Assembly: GCA_028280715.1 (NCBI GenBank)
Contig: JANQLG010000042.1
Coordinates: 1 to 64,000, forward strand
Length of the DNA stretch: 64,000 bases
Origin: Spongiibacteraceae bacterium
GTDB taxonomy: Bacteria > Pseudomonadota > Gammaproteobacteria > Pseudomonadales > Dasaniaceae
Direction: 5' to 3'
The number at the start of each line of letters is the position of its first letter. Within the stretch, counting starts at the first letter, position 1. Made by a program: the position numbers and the translations under genes. This document shows, piece after piece, positions 37,832 through 46,023 of this stretch. Below the pieces are notes generated by a model. The model did not search any database, was not told the origin of the DNA, and was given only the letters and a program-made list of their open reading frames with translations.

Positions 37832-38713
37832 TTATTCTTGCAAGAGGCTAATATCACGCCCCGGAGGATTCCCAAACATTCGAGAATATTCGCGGCTAAA
37901 TTGGGAGGAGCTTTCATACCCAACGCGGTAGGAAGCCGTGGCAGCATCCATATTGTTCGAGAGCATTAGATTCCGCGCTTCCACAAGTCGGATCGATTTT
38001 TGAAACTGCAACGGACTCATGGATGTAACAGATTTAAAATGTGCGTGGAAGGAAGATACGCTCATTCTCGAAAGTTCGGCCAATTCCTCTACGGTCGTTG
38101 GTAAATGAAAATCCCGCTTTAATTTTTGTATGGCAATTGAAATGCGTTGCATATGGCTGCCTTTGAGGGCGATTTGAGCAAGCGTGTCGCCATAATCACT
38201 GCGCAGAATGCGATAGTAAATTTCGCGCAAGATCTGTGTTGCAAGCACTGGAATATCTTCTGGCATCTCCAGTAAGCGTACGAGGCGCAAAACAGCGTCT
38301 CCCACGAGAGGGGTTACGTTGCCGACGAAAAGCCCGCCAGCCGCTTTGTTACTTATCGCTGGATGTTCTGCGTGGATGAGAAGTTCTGAAAGCTGGCTGA
38401 TATCGATATCGATTTTAATCACAAAATAGGGCTTATTTTTAGATGCCTCGGTCACTCTTCCGATGACGGGCAGGTCGACGGAGGCAATAAGACATTCCGA
38501 TGGGCCGTAATGGTACAAACTGTTCCCTAATAAGACATCCTTGCTTCCCTGCACAATGATGCATAATGACGGATTGTAAACGGCAGGCAAGGGTGTATTC
38601 GTCGTAGAAAATTTATAGAAACATACACTTGGAATCGCTGTTTCATTTAATTCTTCTTCACTGGAGAATTTGGCAACTAAGCGAATCAACTCTTTTCTTT
38701 GTTGTTCGTTCAT
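37832..38713 (-). CDS. AraC family transcriptional regulator
   Basis: A 293-residue regulator: an N-terminal AraC_N-type cupin-like domain (CFYKFSTTNTPLPAVYNPSLCIIVQGSK) and a C-terminal double helix-turn-helix (TTVEELAELSRMSVSSFHAHFKSVTSMSPLQFQK and AATASYRVGYESSSQFSREYSRMFGNPPGRD). It is divergent from the SDR gene at 38889, with 175 bases between the start codons, a common arrangement in which the activator controls the neighbouring oxidoreductase. The inducer is unknown. Confidence 0.92.
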   Translation of the reverse strand: MNEQQRKELIRLVAKFSSEEELNETAIPSVCFYKFSTTNTPLPAVYNPSLCIIVQGSKDVLLGNSLYHYGPSECLIASVDLPVIGRVTEASKNKPYFVIKIDIDISQLSELLIHAEHPAISNKAAGGLFVGNVTPLVGDAVLRLVRLLEMPEDIPVLATQILREIYYRILRSDYGDTLAQIALKGSHMQRISIAIQKLKRDFHLPTTVEELAELSRMSVSSFHAHFKSVTSMSPLQFQKSIRLVEARNLMLSNNMDAATASYRVGYESSSQFSREYSRMFGNPPGRDISLLQE

Positions 38714-38888
38714 ATCACATAAAAGCTATAAATAACCGATTTTTATTATAAGCCTTTATGGTGCTTTGACGATGGTGATTTTAAATTGTTAGAGAAATAG
38801 GCAATCAATCCAGAGTTTTATGTATCTTCAATATGTTCCTTCATCGCTATATTGGACAAAAGGCAATGGTTCATTAGAGGAATGTGAA

Positions 38889-39611
38889 ATGAATAAAATC
38901 ATACTAGTCACTGGTGCCAGTAGCGGTATCGGTGAAGCGACTGCAAAAGAGCTGGCCAAGCAAGGGCACATCGTTGTGTTGTGCGCGCGACGTATTGACA
39001 GGTTAGAGACGCTTGCCAAAAAAATTGAAGACGATGGCGGTTCTGCTAAAGCGCATGTTTTGGATGTCACCTCTCGCGAGAACTTTCACGCGGTCATCAA
39101 AGCTGTGATTGCGGAATATGGACGCATTGATGTTGTTGTCAATAATGCCGGGCTTATGCCTTTGTCACCTTTGAACGCACTAAAAGTTGATGAGTGGGAG
39201 CGCATGATTGATGTGAATATCAAAGGTGTTCTTTATGGTATAGAAGCTGTTTTGCCTCTTATGGAAGCGCGTGGTCAGGGACATATCATAAATATGGCTT
39301 CCATCGGCGCGCATGCGGTTTTTCCCACAGCGGCCGTGTATTGTGCGAGCAAATTTGCGGTGCGGGCGATTTCAGAAGGGCTGCGACAGGAAACCGATAA
39401 GATTCGTGTTACAACCATTTCCCCCGGCGTTGTCGAGAGTGAATTGGCGAACACCACGACGGATGAAGCGAGTAAAGAATGGTTGGAAAACTTTCGTTCA
39501 ATTGCTTTAAAACCAGAAGCGATAGGGCGTGCCATTGCATACGCGATTGAGCAGCCTGTAGACGTGGATGTAAATGAAATTATCGTACGGCCGACGGCGT
39601 CCGCTCACTAG
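38889..39611 (+). CDS. Short-chain dehydrogenase/reductase (classical SDR)
   Basis: A 240-residue classical SDR. Cofactor motif TGASSGIGEAT (residues about 8-18), NNAGLMPLSPL, the active-site Ser in INMASIGAH, the catalytic YCASK (Tyr and Lys present) and SPGVVESEL. ARR after the second strand (LCARRIDRL) points to NADP(H) preference. The start is set at the ATG at 38889, preceded by GAGG; an upstream ATG at 38820 would add 23 residues without family similarity. Divergent from the AraC-type gene, which probably controls it. Substrate unknown, probably a ketone or aldehyde. Confidence 0.92.
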   Translation: MNKIILVTGASSGIGEATAKELAKQGHIVVLCARRIDRLETLAKKIEDDGGSAKAHVLDVTSRENFHAVIKAVIAEYGRIDVVVNNAGLMPLSPLNALKVDEWERMIDVNIKGVLYGIEAVLPLMEARGQGHIINMASIGAHAVFPTAAVYCASKFAVRAISEGLRQETDKIRVTTISPGVVESELANTTTDEASKEWLENFRSIALKPEAIGRAIAYAIEQPVDVDVNEIIVRPTASAH

Positions 39612-39671
39612 GCCAGTAAAGAAAAACGCGCTTACCATTGATTAAACCAAAAAATAAAACAACGAGAGTCC

Positions 39672-40508
39672 TTACCACGCCCATATGCCAATATTGCTTT
39701 GAACAAAAGTGTCGAAAGATGTTGGCGCCTGACCGGTAATGACTTGGACGTTGTCGGTCACGCGATCTTCCGAACCCGTTGCAATTGTCTCATCCATGCT
39801 GGCCAGTGCCCTGGCATAGTCATCCGGAAATCCGAGATCACGAAAACGTTTTGCAATACCATCGGATGTCAGGCGCTTGTGCTCGATAGTCCGGCCGAGG
39901 TGATGAGACAAGGTCTCTGCAACAACATCGTAAGAAATTGCCTCTGGCCCAGTGAGAATATAGTCAGTATTTTTGATCTGCGGAGCGGTAAGTAGTTTTC
40001 CCGCACAATTCGCAATGTCTTCAGCGGAGATAAACCCGATGCGCCCGTCCTGGGTAGCCGAATAAATTGACGATTCTTTTCGAATGGGATCATAGTGCTG
40101 GCCTTCAGAAAAATTCTGCATGAACCAACTAGGGCGTAATACCGCCCACTCCTGTGCATTTGCGCGCAACCATGCATGCACTGCTCCCATCATAGGCCCA
40201 CCTTCTTCAAGCGATGAAGCACTAAGCAAGATGAAGCGTTTTACGCCTGCTTTCAGAGCAGCCTCCAGGCCATCCCTCATAGCGCCCATCGTGTCGAGGT
40301 TGTCCGTTGGCGCAACCAGGTAAACAGCCGTGATGTCAGTAAAGGCACTTTCAAAGGATGTGGGATCTTGCCAATTGAAACGCACAGTATTGGGTTTGTT
40401 TGGGGTGCGGCTAGCAACACGTGGAGTCCATGCATCAGCGCGAAGAAATTCGACCACGCGGTGCCCAGTCTTCCCAGTACCGCCGGTCACAAGTATTTGC
40501 TCAATCAT
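39672..40508 (-). CDS. NmrA-like NAD(P)-binding protein (atypical SDR)
   Basis: A 278-residue atypical SDR of the NmrA/NAD(P)H-binding type. The Rossmann motif is VTGGTGKTGHRVV (about residues 7-19), basic residues follow beta-2 (ASRTPN), and KRFILLSASSLEEGG and WFMQNFSE are typical of the family. Members act as quinone oxidoreductases or redox sensors; no assignment can be made here. The gene overlaps the upstream SnoaL-like gene by eight bases (40501-40508), so the two are cotranscribed, and both are divergent from the TetR gene at 41090. Confidence 0.86.
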   Translation of the reverse strand: MIEQILVTGGTGKTGHRVVEFLRADAWTPRVASRTPNKPNTVRFNWQDPTSFESAFTDITAVYLVAPTDNLDTMGAMRDGLEAALKAGVKRFILLSASSLEEGGPMMGAVHAWLRANAQEWAVLRPSWFMQNFSEGQHYDPIRKESSIYSATQDGRIGFISAEDIANCAGKLLTAPQIKNTDYILTGPEAISYDVVAETLSHHLGRTIEHKRLTSDGIAKRFRDLGFPDDYARALASMDETIATGSEDRVTDNVQVITGQAPTSFDTFVQSNIGIWAW

Positions 40509-40962
40509 GAATGAAATCCTCCAGATGAGATTTAAGAACCTCTACTCCGCCTACGGCATTGAGCAGAATCAGTGGGTTCCAGTAGTCGCGATAGTGAATA
40601 ATCCGTCCTTCCCGAAGCTGAATAACCGAAATATATTGCTGGTCGTATCGCGCTCCTGTATCGGTTCCACTTCCCCGGCAGGAAAATTCGAGAATAAAAG
40701 TTTCTCCGTCTTTCGATGGATGGGTTACCGGTTCATTCATAGATTCGAAAGTAATCATTGCCCCAATTTCTGGAAGGTATTCAGCAAGAGTGTTGCGCCC
40801 ACGTAGTTCGGTTACCGTTCCCATGGGAGCATAGGGAAATTGAAAGACGATGTCCTCGGCGCACATGGCGAGAAAATCTTCGCCTGCGTCCGACACTAGC
40901 GCATCGCCAAGGGCTTTGCGGAGCATCGCGCCAAAACTGGGTATTGTGTTTGTTTCGGACAT
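40501..40962 (-). CDS. SnoaL-like / NTF2-fold protein
   Basis: A 153-residue protein that looks like a ketosteroid-isomerase/SnoaL-type alpha+beta barrel. The pattern (FLAMCAEDIVFQFPYAP, a central ITFESMNEPVTHP and the C-terminal YISVIQLREGRIIHYRDYWNP) is typical. Members include isomerases and many uncharacterised detoxification or biosynthetic proteins. It is first in a two-gene unit with the NmrA-like gene and is probably repressed by the divergent TetR regulator through the palindrome at 41044-41067. Confidence 0.8.
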   Translation of the reverse strand: MSETNTIPSFGAMLRKALGDALVSDAGEDFLAMCAEDIVFQFPYAPMGTVTELRGRNTLAEYLPEIGAMITFESMNEPVTHPSKDGETFILEFSCRGSGTDTGARYDQQYISVIQLREGRIIHYRDYWNPLILLNAVGGVEVLKSHLEDFIHD

Positions 40963-41043
40963 TTCACCCTCCTGTTAACTATACAAGATCTGTTTTATCG
41001 GCGAATTCAGCGGTTGCAGATCTTTTAGGATTTGTGTAAATTT

Positions 41044-41067
41044 CGTCGGAACGAAATCGTTCCGACG
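41044..41067. promoter_or_regulatory. 24-bp TetR operator palindrome
   Basis: Arms CGTCGGAACGA (41044-41054) and TCGTTCCGACG (41057-41067) are exact reverse complements around a 2-base centre. The site is in the 127-base region between the divergent SnoaL-like and tetR starts, 22 bases before the tetR ATG. A related half-site GTTCCGACG recurs at 41103-41111, just inside the tetR coding region. Confidence 0.85.
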
Positions 41068-41089
41068 ATGAAATATAGAGGATTTAACA

Positions 41090-41719
41090 ATGGAACACAA
41101 TAGTTCCGACGTAAATAACCCCAAAAAAACCAATCGCAAAGTGGCTGGTGCAGCGGTTTTGCAGTCATCTGTCACCAATGCACTGCATCGGGCTTTGTTT
41201 GAGGAATGGGCGGAGACTGGTTACGCCGCGTTGCGAATGGAGCGCATTGCAGCACGAGCAGGGGTGGGGAAAGCAGCGCTTTACCGTCGTTGGAAATCCA
41301 AATATGCGCTAGTGACTGACGCCGTGAGTTCCACGGCAACAGCGATTACTCCGATACCTGACACTGGTTCATTGGAAAGTGATGTCGAAGCGATCATTCG
41401 ATCCATTGCCGTAACGCTTCGTCATCCATTGGTGCGACGCATTCTTCCAGATCTTCACGCCGAACGCGCGCGCTCAGATGAGCTGGCAGAGCTTTTGGTC
41501 AGTGTTTCTCATGATCGTCGAGAGCAGGCATCTGTATTGCTTGAAAGGGCAATCGCGCGGGGTGAAATTTCTGAAACGATAGATCGCGAACTGGCTTTGG
41601 ATTTTCTTATCGCTCCAATTTACTGGCGCATTGTGGTACAGCGACATAGTGTAACTACTACACAACTCAGAAAGATCGCAAATGCCGTGATAATCTCTAT
41701 AACGAAAATTTTTCAGTAA
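41090..41719 (+). CDS. TetR family transcriptional regulator
   Basis: A 209-residue TetR-type repressor with the helix-turn-helix RMERIAARAGVGKAALYRRWKSKYALV (about residues 50-76) and a TetR_C-type ligand domain. It is divergent from the SnoaL-like/NmrA-like pair, with a 24-bp palindrome 22 bases ahead of its start, so self-regulation and control of that pair are likely. The ligand is unknown. Confidence 0.92.
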   Translation: MEHNSSDVNNPKKTNRKVAGAAVLQSSVTNALHRALFEEWAETGYAALRMERIAARAGVGKAALYRRWKSKYALVTDAVSSTATAITPIPDTGSLESDVEAIIRSIAVTLRHPLVRRILPDLHAERARSDELAELLVSVSHDRREQASVLLERAIARGEISETIDRELALDFLIAPIYWRIVVQRHSVTTTQLRKIANAVIISITKIFQ

Positions 41720-41775
41720 ATTTTGTAAAAAAACTAAAAGTGATTAGATAATAATGTCCCTTGATATATTTCCAT

Positions 41776-42426
41776 TCATGTAGATCTTTCATAGCAAAAT
41801 GTCTTTGAACATATTTGCCGATATCGAGACATTGATCTTCTTTGTGCCACTCTGTAGAACCATAACAAATTTTTAGAGAAATAATTATAAGACTGATACA
41901 CACGCTTCATAGATATTAACTTGGCATCTGCAGGTACTTTTTTATCAGACGGCTCTCTGCGTTTTATCCAGTCTTTTATCGCTCTACCTGTTCCACCTTG
42001 CCAGGGTTTCAATTCTGAAACAGGCACTATTCTATAATCATCAAGCTCATGGTTTAATTTAATAACTCCAAATGCCTTTACATGATAAGCAATTATAATC
42101 TGATTATTAGCAGGATATTCGTAACACCCTACCAGATCTATTTTTTCTACCGTTAAATTTAGCTCTTCTTTTGTTTCTCGAACAGCACAAGCCTCAGGGC
42201 TTTCATTACTCTCGAGAAAACCACTAATGACTGAATAAAAATCTTTTTGCCACTTCACATTATGTGCTAAAACAACTCCGGAAGAGACCTCGACAATAAC
42301 CGCGACAACAGGTATTGGATTATTCCAGTTTACATAAGCACATGTTTTATTTTGACAGCGATATCGCAGCGCATGTGATTTCTGTTGTTTTATCAATGTA
42401 GATTTACAATAGGGGCAATATTTCAT
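41776..42426 (-). CDS. Nudix hydrolase with N-terminal zinc ribbon
   Basis: A 216-residue protein with an N-terminal zinc ribbon (C4, C7, C24, C29) joined to a Nudix domain. The Nudix box runs from G69 (GFLESNE) to R83-E84-T-K-E87-E88-L-N90; it keeps the metal-binding Glu residues but has Asn where the consensus has Gly. The domain order resembles NudC-type NAD(H) pyrophosphatases, though the NudC SQPWPFPxS motif is absent, so the substrate is uncertain. The last 35 residues are basic and unlike the family. It is a separate unit, followed on its upstream side by a strong hairpin (42439-42473). Confidence 0.8.
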   Translation of the reverse strand: MKYCPYCKSTLIKQQKSHALRYRCQNKTCAYVNWNNPIPVVAVIVEVSSGVVLAHNVKWQKDFYSVISGFLESNESPEACAVRETKEELNLTVEKIDLVGCYEYPANNQIIIAYHVKAFGVIKLNHELDDYRIVPVSELKPWQGGTGRAIKDWIKRREPSDKKVPADAKLISMKRVYQSYNYFSKNLLWFYRVAQRRSMSRYRQICSKTFCYERST

Positions 42427-42438
42427 GATTATTTCCTA

Positions 42439-42473
42439 TTAAATAAGGCCATAAAATCTATGGCCTTATTTAA
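42439..42473 (-). terminator. Long perfect hairpin, probable terminator of the SDR operon
   Basis: Perfect 15-bp arms TTAAATAAGGCCATA (42439-42453) and TATGGCCTTATTTAA (42459-42473) with a 5-base loop. It lies 13 bases after the stop of the second SDR gene and 12 bases before the Nudix start. The A/T-rich outer stem supplies its own T-rich exit tract, so it can serve as an intrinsic terminator for the minus-strand operon that begins with the TetR gene at 45831. Confidence 0.75.
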
Positions 42474-42486
42474 TACGGCTTGTTAA

Positions 42487-43251
42487 TTACCACTTTTCAG
42501 CATAAGGACGAATAATGTGATCGAAAGACCAGGTGCTTTTGTGTTGATGTGCAATGTGATAAACCTCATCGGCAATAGCACCGGTATCTGCGAAAAAGTC
42601 TTCACGTGGATGTGGCCAATCTTCAGGAGGCTCTAACCAGTCGGGCCGGTCATTCGATGTCCAGGGAGAATCTATCGCCGCATCTATCGTGATATAACCT
42701 ACATGTATTCCCTTAGGACCAAGATCTCTAGCTAATGATTGCGACAAAACTCTCTGCGCAGATTTAGTAGCAGCAAACACTGAGTATGTAGGAACTCCAC
42801 GCAAAGAAGAGGTATTACCCGTCACCATAATGGCCCCTCCACCCGCTTCTATCATTTTTGGAGCAAGTTCTCTTGCAATATACAGCAGAGATGTAGCATT
42901 AACCCGAAAGTTTTTTTCCAGATCTTCAGGGTCGGCATCCATAAAACGAGAAAATCCACCTCGCACTGCGTTATGAACTACAACCTTTGGCAATCCCATC
43001 TCCGAAATAACTTGATGAATTTTTTCTACCAAATTGGATAAATCAGCTACATCACAGGCATAGGCTTTACTTTCCTCAACCTCTTTCTCAATAGATTTCA
43101 GATAGGCCTCGTTGCGCGCCAACATCGCTACTCGATAACCTTCACGCGCAAATTTCTTGACGATCGCAATACCAGTGCCACCACCGACGCCTGTTACTAA
43201 ACATACAGGTTTTGTCATTTTTTCCTCCACATATTTAAATACATTAATCAC
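42487..43251 (-). CDS. SDR family protein lacking the catalytic Tyr (copy 2)
   Basis: A 254-residue SDR with cofactor motif TGVGGGTGIAI (residues about 20-30) and NAVRGGF in place of the usual NNAG. At the catalytic position the sequence reads SVFAATKSAQ: the YxxxK motif is FxxxK, so the Tyr is replaced by Phe while Lys is kept. It is paired with a close paralogue at 43248-43988, overlapping it by four bases. Both carry the same substitution and share the C-terminal HKSTWSFDHIIRPYAEKW-like ending, so they are products of tandem duplication. The last gene before the hairpin terminator. Likely roles are binding, regulation or a non-classical reaction; no substrate is assigned. Confidence 0.88.
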   Translation of the reverse strand: MINVFKYVEEKMTKPVCLVTGVGGGTGIAIVKKFAREGYRVAMLARNEAYLKSIEKEVEESKAYACDVADLSNLVEKIHQVISEMGLPKVVVHNAVRGGFSRFMDADPEDLEKNFRVNATSLLYIARELAPKMIEAGGGAIMVTGNTSSLRGVPTYSVFAATKSAQRVLSQSLARDLGPKGIHVGYITIDAAIDSPWTSNDRPDWLEPPEDWPHPREDFFADTGAIADEVYHIAHQHKSTWSFDHIIRPYAEKW

Positions 43252-43988
43252 CAGTTTTCTGCATAAGGTCTGACCACATGATCAAAGGACCACGTACTTT
43301 TGTGCTGATGTGAAACATGAAAAATTTCGTTAGCAATAGCTTGGGTATCAGCATAATAATCCTCTGGTGGATGCGACCAATCTTCAGGCCTTTGCATCCA
43401 GGGCCTATCTTCATCTGGTAACCAGGTAGACATAATTGCTGCATCCACACTGACATATGCAACGTGGATACCTTTAGGCCAAAGTTCGCGAGCCAAAGAC
43501 TCAGACAATACACGCTGTGCTGCTTTAGTTGCTGCAAATACCGCATAGCGAGGTATTCCCCTGTAACTTGCTGTATTTCCTGTAACCACCAATGCCCCGC
43601 CACCACCACGTTGCATTGGCTGATGAAGAAATCTGGTTAAACACAACAACGAGGTAACGTTTACTCTGAAATTACGTTCAAAATCTTCTGGGTTAGCTGT
43701 GTCATAAAAATCAAACTTAGCGCGAACTGCGTTATGCACTACAACTTTTGGCACACCTAATTCAGATAGAATTTTAGTCAGAGTGTTTTCAAACGCATAA
43801 AGGCTGCCTATATCACATGGATACCCCACCGCCGACGACAGCTCTCTCTCAAGCTTTCTGAGATAGGCATCATTTCTGGCAATCATAGCAACGTTGTATC
43901 CTTCATCGAGAAAACGACGAACTACCGCTTCACCGGTCCCACCACCTACACCGACAACCAGGCAAAGTGGTTTATTTTCATCAACCAT
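43248..43988 (-). CDS. SDR family protein lacking the catalytic Tyr (copy 1)
   Basis: A 246-residue SDR with GVGGGTGEAVVRRF as the cofactor motif, NAVRAKFDF, VVTGNTASYRG and AVFAATKAAQRVLSESLAREL at the active site, again FxxxK rather than YxxxK. SDRs with this F-A-A-T-K / F-A-A-x-K segment form a recognised group of unknown activity. It ends HKSTWSFDHVVRPYAENW. It directly abuts the HCCA-isomerase-like gene upstream and overlaps the second SDR copy downstream by four bases. The paralogues are about as similar as ancient tandem duplicates. Confidence 0.88.
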   Translation of the reverse strand: MVDENKPLCLVVGVGGGTGEAVVRRFLDEGYNVAMIARNDAYLRKLERELSSAVGYPCDIGSLYAFENTLTKILSELGVPKVVVHNAVRAKFDFYDTANPEDFERNFRVNVTSLLCLTRFLHQPMQRGGGGALVVTGNTASYRGIPRYAVFAATKAAQRVLSESLARELWPKGIHVAYVSVDAAIMSTWLPDEDRPWMQRPEDWSHPPEDYYADTQAIANEIFHVSHQHKSTWSFDHVVRPYAENW

Positions 43989-44603
43989 CTACAACTCGCC
44001 GGCACTATCAAGCGCTTCTATCAAATGAGAAATTCGATCATTACCCCAGAACATTTCACCATTGAAAACAAAAGTCGGCGCTCCAAATATACCCAGCTCA
44101 TCACGCATCTGATGAATATCAAGTAACCTCTGGTGATACTCGGTATCGTTGATTGCAGTTCTCAATAAACCGCTATCAAGGCCAAGTTTATTTCCAATAT
44201 TTTCCAATACATCAGCTGAAGAAATATCCAGCCCATCTATCCAGCGAGCCGAAAAAACAGCTTTATTAAATTCATCACCAACACCCTGATCTACAGCATA
44301 GAGATATGCAGCACTTGCAGAATAGCTCTCACTCAATATGGGATTTTTATGCACATTGATACCAATCTTCTTTGCATATCTCGGCACATCCTGGCTGTAA
44401 ATATATTTCAATCTATCGGGATGAAAATTAGGAGCATCACCATCGACCCTGTGTGCAACAGGTAAATACCGTATCTTCGCGGCAAAAGGAGCCAAATCAT
44501 TCTGTATCGATAAATTTGATAAAAATGAATATGGACTTAAATAAGCGAAATAAAAATCAACTACTGGTTTCGTGTTATTGTTTTGAATGACTGTATCGGC
44601 CAT
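43989..44603 (-). CDS. DsbA-fold / 2-hydroxychromene-2-carboxylate isomerase family protein
   Basis: A 204-residue thioredoxin-fold protein of the kappa-GST/HCCA isomerase type. The glutathione-interacting serine is in YLSPYS near the start (after DFYFAY), and the C-terminal GIFGAPTFVFNGEMFWGNDRI is the family's cis-Pro strand and following loop. Such enzymes isomerise or conjugate aromatic-degradation intermediates with glutathione. It ends one base before the first SDR copy and belongs to the TetR-led operon. The physiological substrate is unknown. Confidence 0.87.
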   Translation of the reverse strand: MADTVIQNNNTKPVVDFYFAYLSPYSFLSNLSIQNDLAPFAAKIRYLPVAHRVDGDAPNFHPDRLKYIYSQDVPRYAKKIGINVHKNPILSESYSASAAYLYAVDQGVGDEFNKAVFSARWIDGLDISSADVLENIGNKLGLDSGLLRTAINDTEYHQRLLDIHQMRDELGIFGAPTFVFNGEMFWGNDRISHLIEALDSAGEL

Positions 44604-44622
44604 TTTTTTCTCCTTTATTTAA

Positions 44623-45168
44623 TTACTTTTCCAACATGCCAATGATTGGCTGGTAACCCTGCGAAGCAAGCATTCCCCCTACCATCTTGTAATAATCCTC
44701 GGTACTTTTAATACCTAAACCATCAACTAGCCGATTAACATAATTGAATAACGCAACAACGTTTATCGCATCTTCTATTGTTTGTTCGGACCAACCACTT
44801 TGAACCAGAGCGTCAATATGCTCCTGTTCAACCTTTAAATGGGTCAGATTCAAAATACGTGAAAATTTCAGTATTTCGGAAAATTCTCCAAGACTTGAGA
44901 AATCCTCTTTATCACTAAAAACACAATCGATAATGTCAGAATCGACATTGAGACTAATCAATGTCTGTTTATGAACACCGACACAGAAATCACATTGGTT
45001 CAATGAGGATACGTAACCAGCAATCATCTCTCGTTGAGCAACGCTAAGGTCTGATTCTCTGGTCATTACCGCTGACACAAACTCAGCCAATGGCAAATAT
45101 AACTCTGGGTCTCTGGCCCACACATCCGCAACACCTTTAAATTTTTTTGTAACGCCAAGGTAACTCAT
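44623..45168 (-). CDS. AhpD-like carboxymuconolactone decarboxylase family protein
   Basis: A 181-residue helical protein of the AhpD/CMD type. The redox pair is present as C-D-F-C followed by H (NQCDFCVGVHKQTL, about residues 55-68), with the preceding Glu helix typical of alkylhydroperoxidase members. It probably has peroxidase or thiol-disulfide activity. It is the second gene of the operon after tetR (87 bases downstream), with a 14-bp palindrome (45183-45196) ahead of its start, and precedes the HCCA-isomerase-like gene by 19 bases. Confidence 0.87.
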   Translation of the reverse strand: MSYLGVTKKFKGVADVWARDPELYLPLAEFVSAVMTRESDLSVAQREMIAGYVSSLNQCDFCVGVHKQTLISLNVDSDIIDCVFSDKEDFSSLGEFSEILKFSRILNLTHLKVEQEHIDALVQSGWSEQTIEDAINVVALFNYVNRLVDGLGIKSTEDYYKMVGGMLASQGYQPIIGMLEK

Positions 45169-45182
45169 GATTTCACCATTTC

Positions 45183-45196
45183 ATATCAATTGATAT
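45183..45196. promoter_or_regulatory. 14-bp palindrome upstream of the AhpD-like gene
   Basis: A perfect palindrome ATATCAATTGATAT lies 15 bases upstream of the AhpD-like start codon, in the 87-base gap after the tetR stop. It is A/T-rich and could be an operator or a chance sequence; it does not resemble the palindrome in front of tetR. Confidence 0.4.
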
Positions 45197-45255
45197 TTTA
45201 TAATCAAAAAAAATATCAATCTCTTATCTGATTAAATTTCAATTCACCATAAAAA

Positions 45256-45831
45256 TTAACGAATAGCCTGCATTGCGACATTAACATAGTCCTTTATGTA
45301 CCTTTTATCTCTGCCCGAACGCACTAATAAAGCGATACTATAAACAACATTTGCTAGGTAGCTTGCCAAACTTTTCGGTTTTTGTTGTATGTCACCATGT
45401 TCATACATCACTTTTAAAGGAACTAAAAATGCATTCGATAGTTTTTCTGTATTTTTACTAACAAAACCCTTAATTTCGTCATCACTGGATCCAATTTCAA
45501 TAGCCGTGTTACACATCAAACAGCCTGAGTGTCCATTGGCAGTAATTAAAAAATCATGGCACTCAATTAGACAAGTATTAATACCCTCCACATCCGGTGT
45601 AACTCCTTCAACAATTCGGGCAATTTTTGCCCCCACCGAGCGTTGATATAGCTCTAGTGACTTAATAAAGAGCTGACGTTTATTGCGAAAATCTCCGTAC
45701 AAGCCATGAAAATTAACACCGGTATGTTCAATTAAATTGCGTATCGATGTTTGTTTATAGCCATGAGTCCAAAAAACCTTCATAGCCTTTTCCAGAGCTT
45801 CTTCTGTAGAGTATTCTTTTGTCCTAGGCAC
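45256..45831 (-). CDS. TetR family transcriptional regulator
   Basis: A 191-residue TetR-type regulator (KQTSIRNLIEHTGVNFHGLYGDFRNKRQLF helix-turn-helix, about residues 24-53). The C-terminal ligand domain has two cysteines (C75-like GHSGCLMCN) which might sense electrophiles or oxidants; that is inference from the redox nature of its operon. It lies first in the unit tetR-ahpD-hcca-sdr-sdr and has a near-perfect 24-bp palindrome just upstream of its start (45852-45875). Confidence 0.9.
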   Translation of the reverse strand: MPRTKEYSTEEALEKAMKVFWTHGYKQTSIRNLIEHTGVNFHGLYGDFRNKRQLFIKSLELYQRSVGAKIARIVEGVTPDVEGINTCLIECHDFLITANGHSGCLMCNTAIEIGSSDDEIKGFVSKNTEKLSNAFLVPLKVMYEHGDIQQKPKSLASYLANVVYSIALLVRSGRDKRYIKDYVNVAMQAIR

Positions 45832-45851
45832 TATATATTGACCACCAACTC

Positions 45852-45875
45852 ATTTCATAACGACCGTTATGAAAT
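45852..45875. promoter_or_regulatory. 24-bp TetR operator palindrome
   Basis: Arms ATTTCATAACG (45852-45862) and CGTTATGAAAT (45865-45875) are exact reverse complements around two central bases. The site begins 21 bases upstream of the minus-strand tetR start and is the likely autoregulatory operator for the whole unit. Confidence 0.85.
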
Positions 45876-46023
45876 AGATTATAGAATTTTTTGATAATGT
45901 CAACCGTACTGGTTAAATATTTATCAGCAACATATCGAGATAATGTTTATAAAGAAAAAGGAGACATCACCAACACTGAACATCGCCGCCGACTTACAGA
46001 CTCGGCGGCAATATATGAAGAGA

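Noticed and set aside
43244-43609. 121-codon minus-strand open frame overlapping an SDR gene
   Set aside because: It overlaps the SDR coding frame in another phase; the SDR frame has all the family motifs and this one has none.
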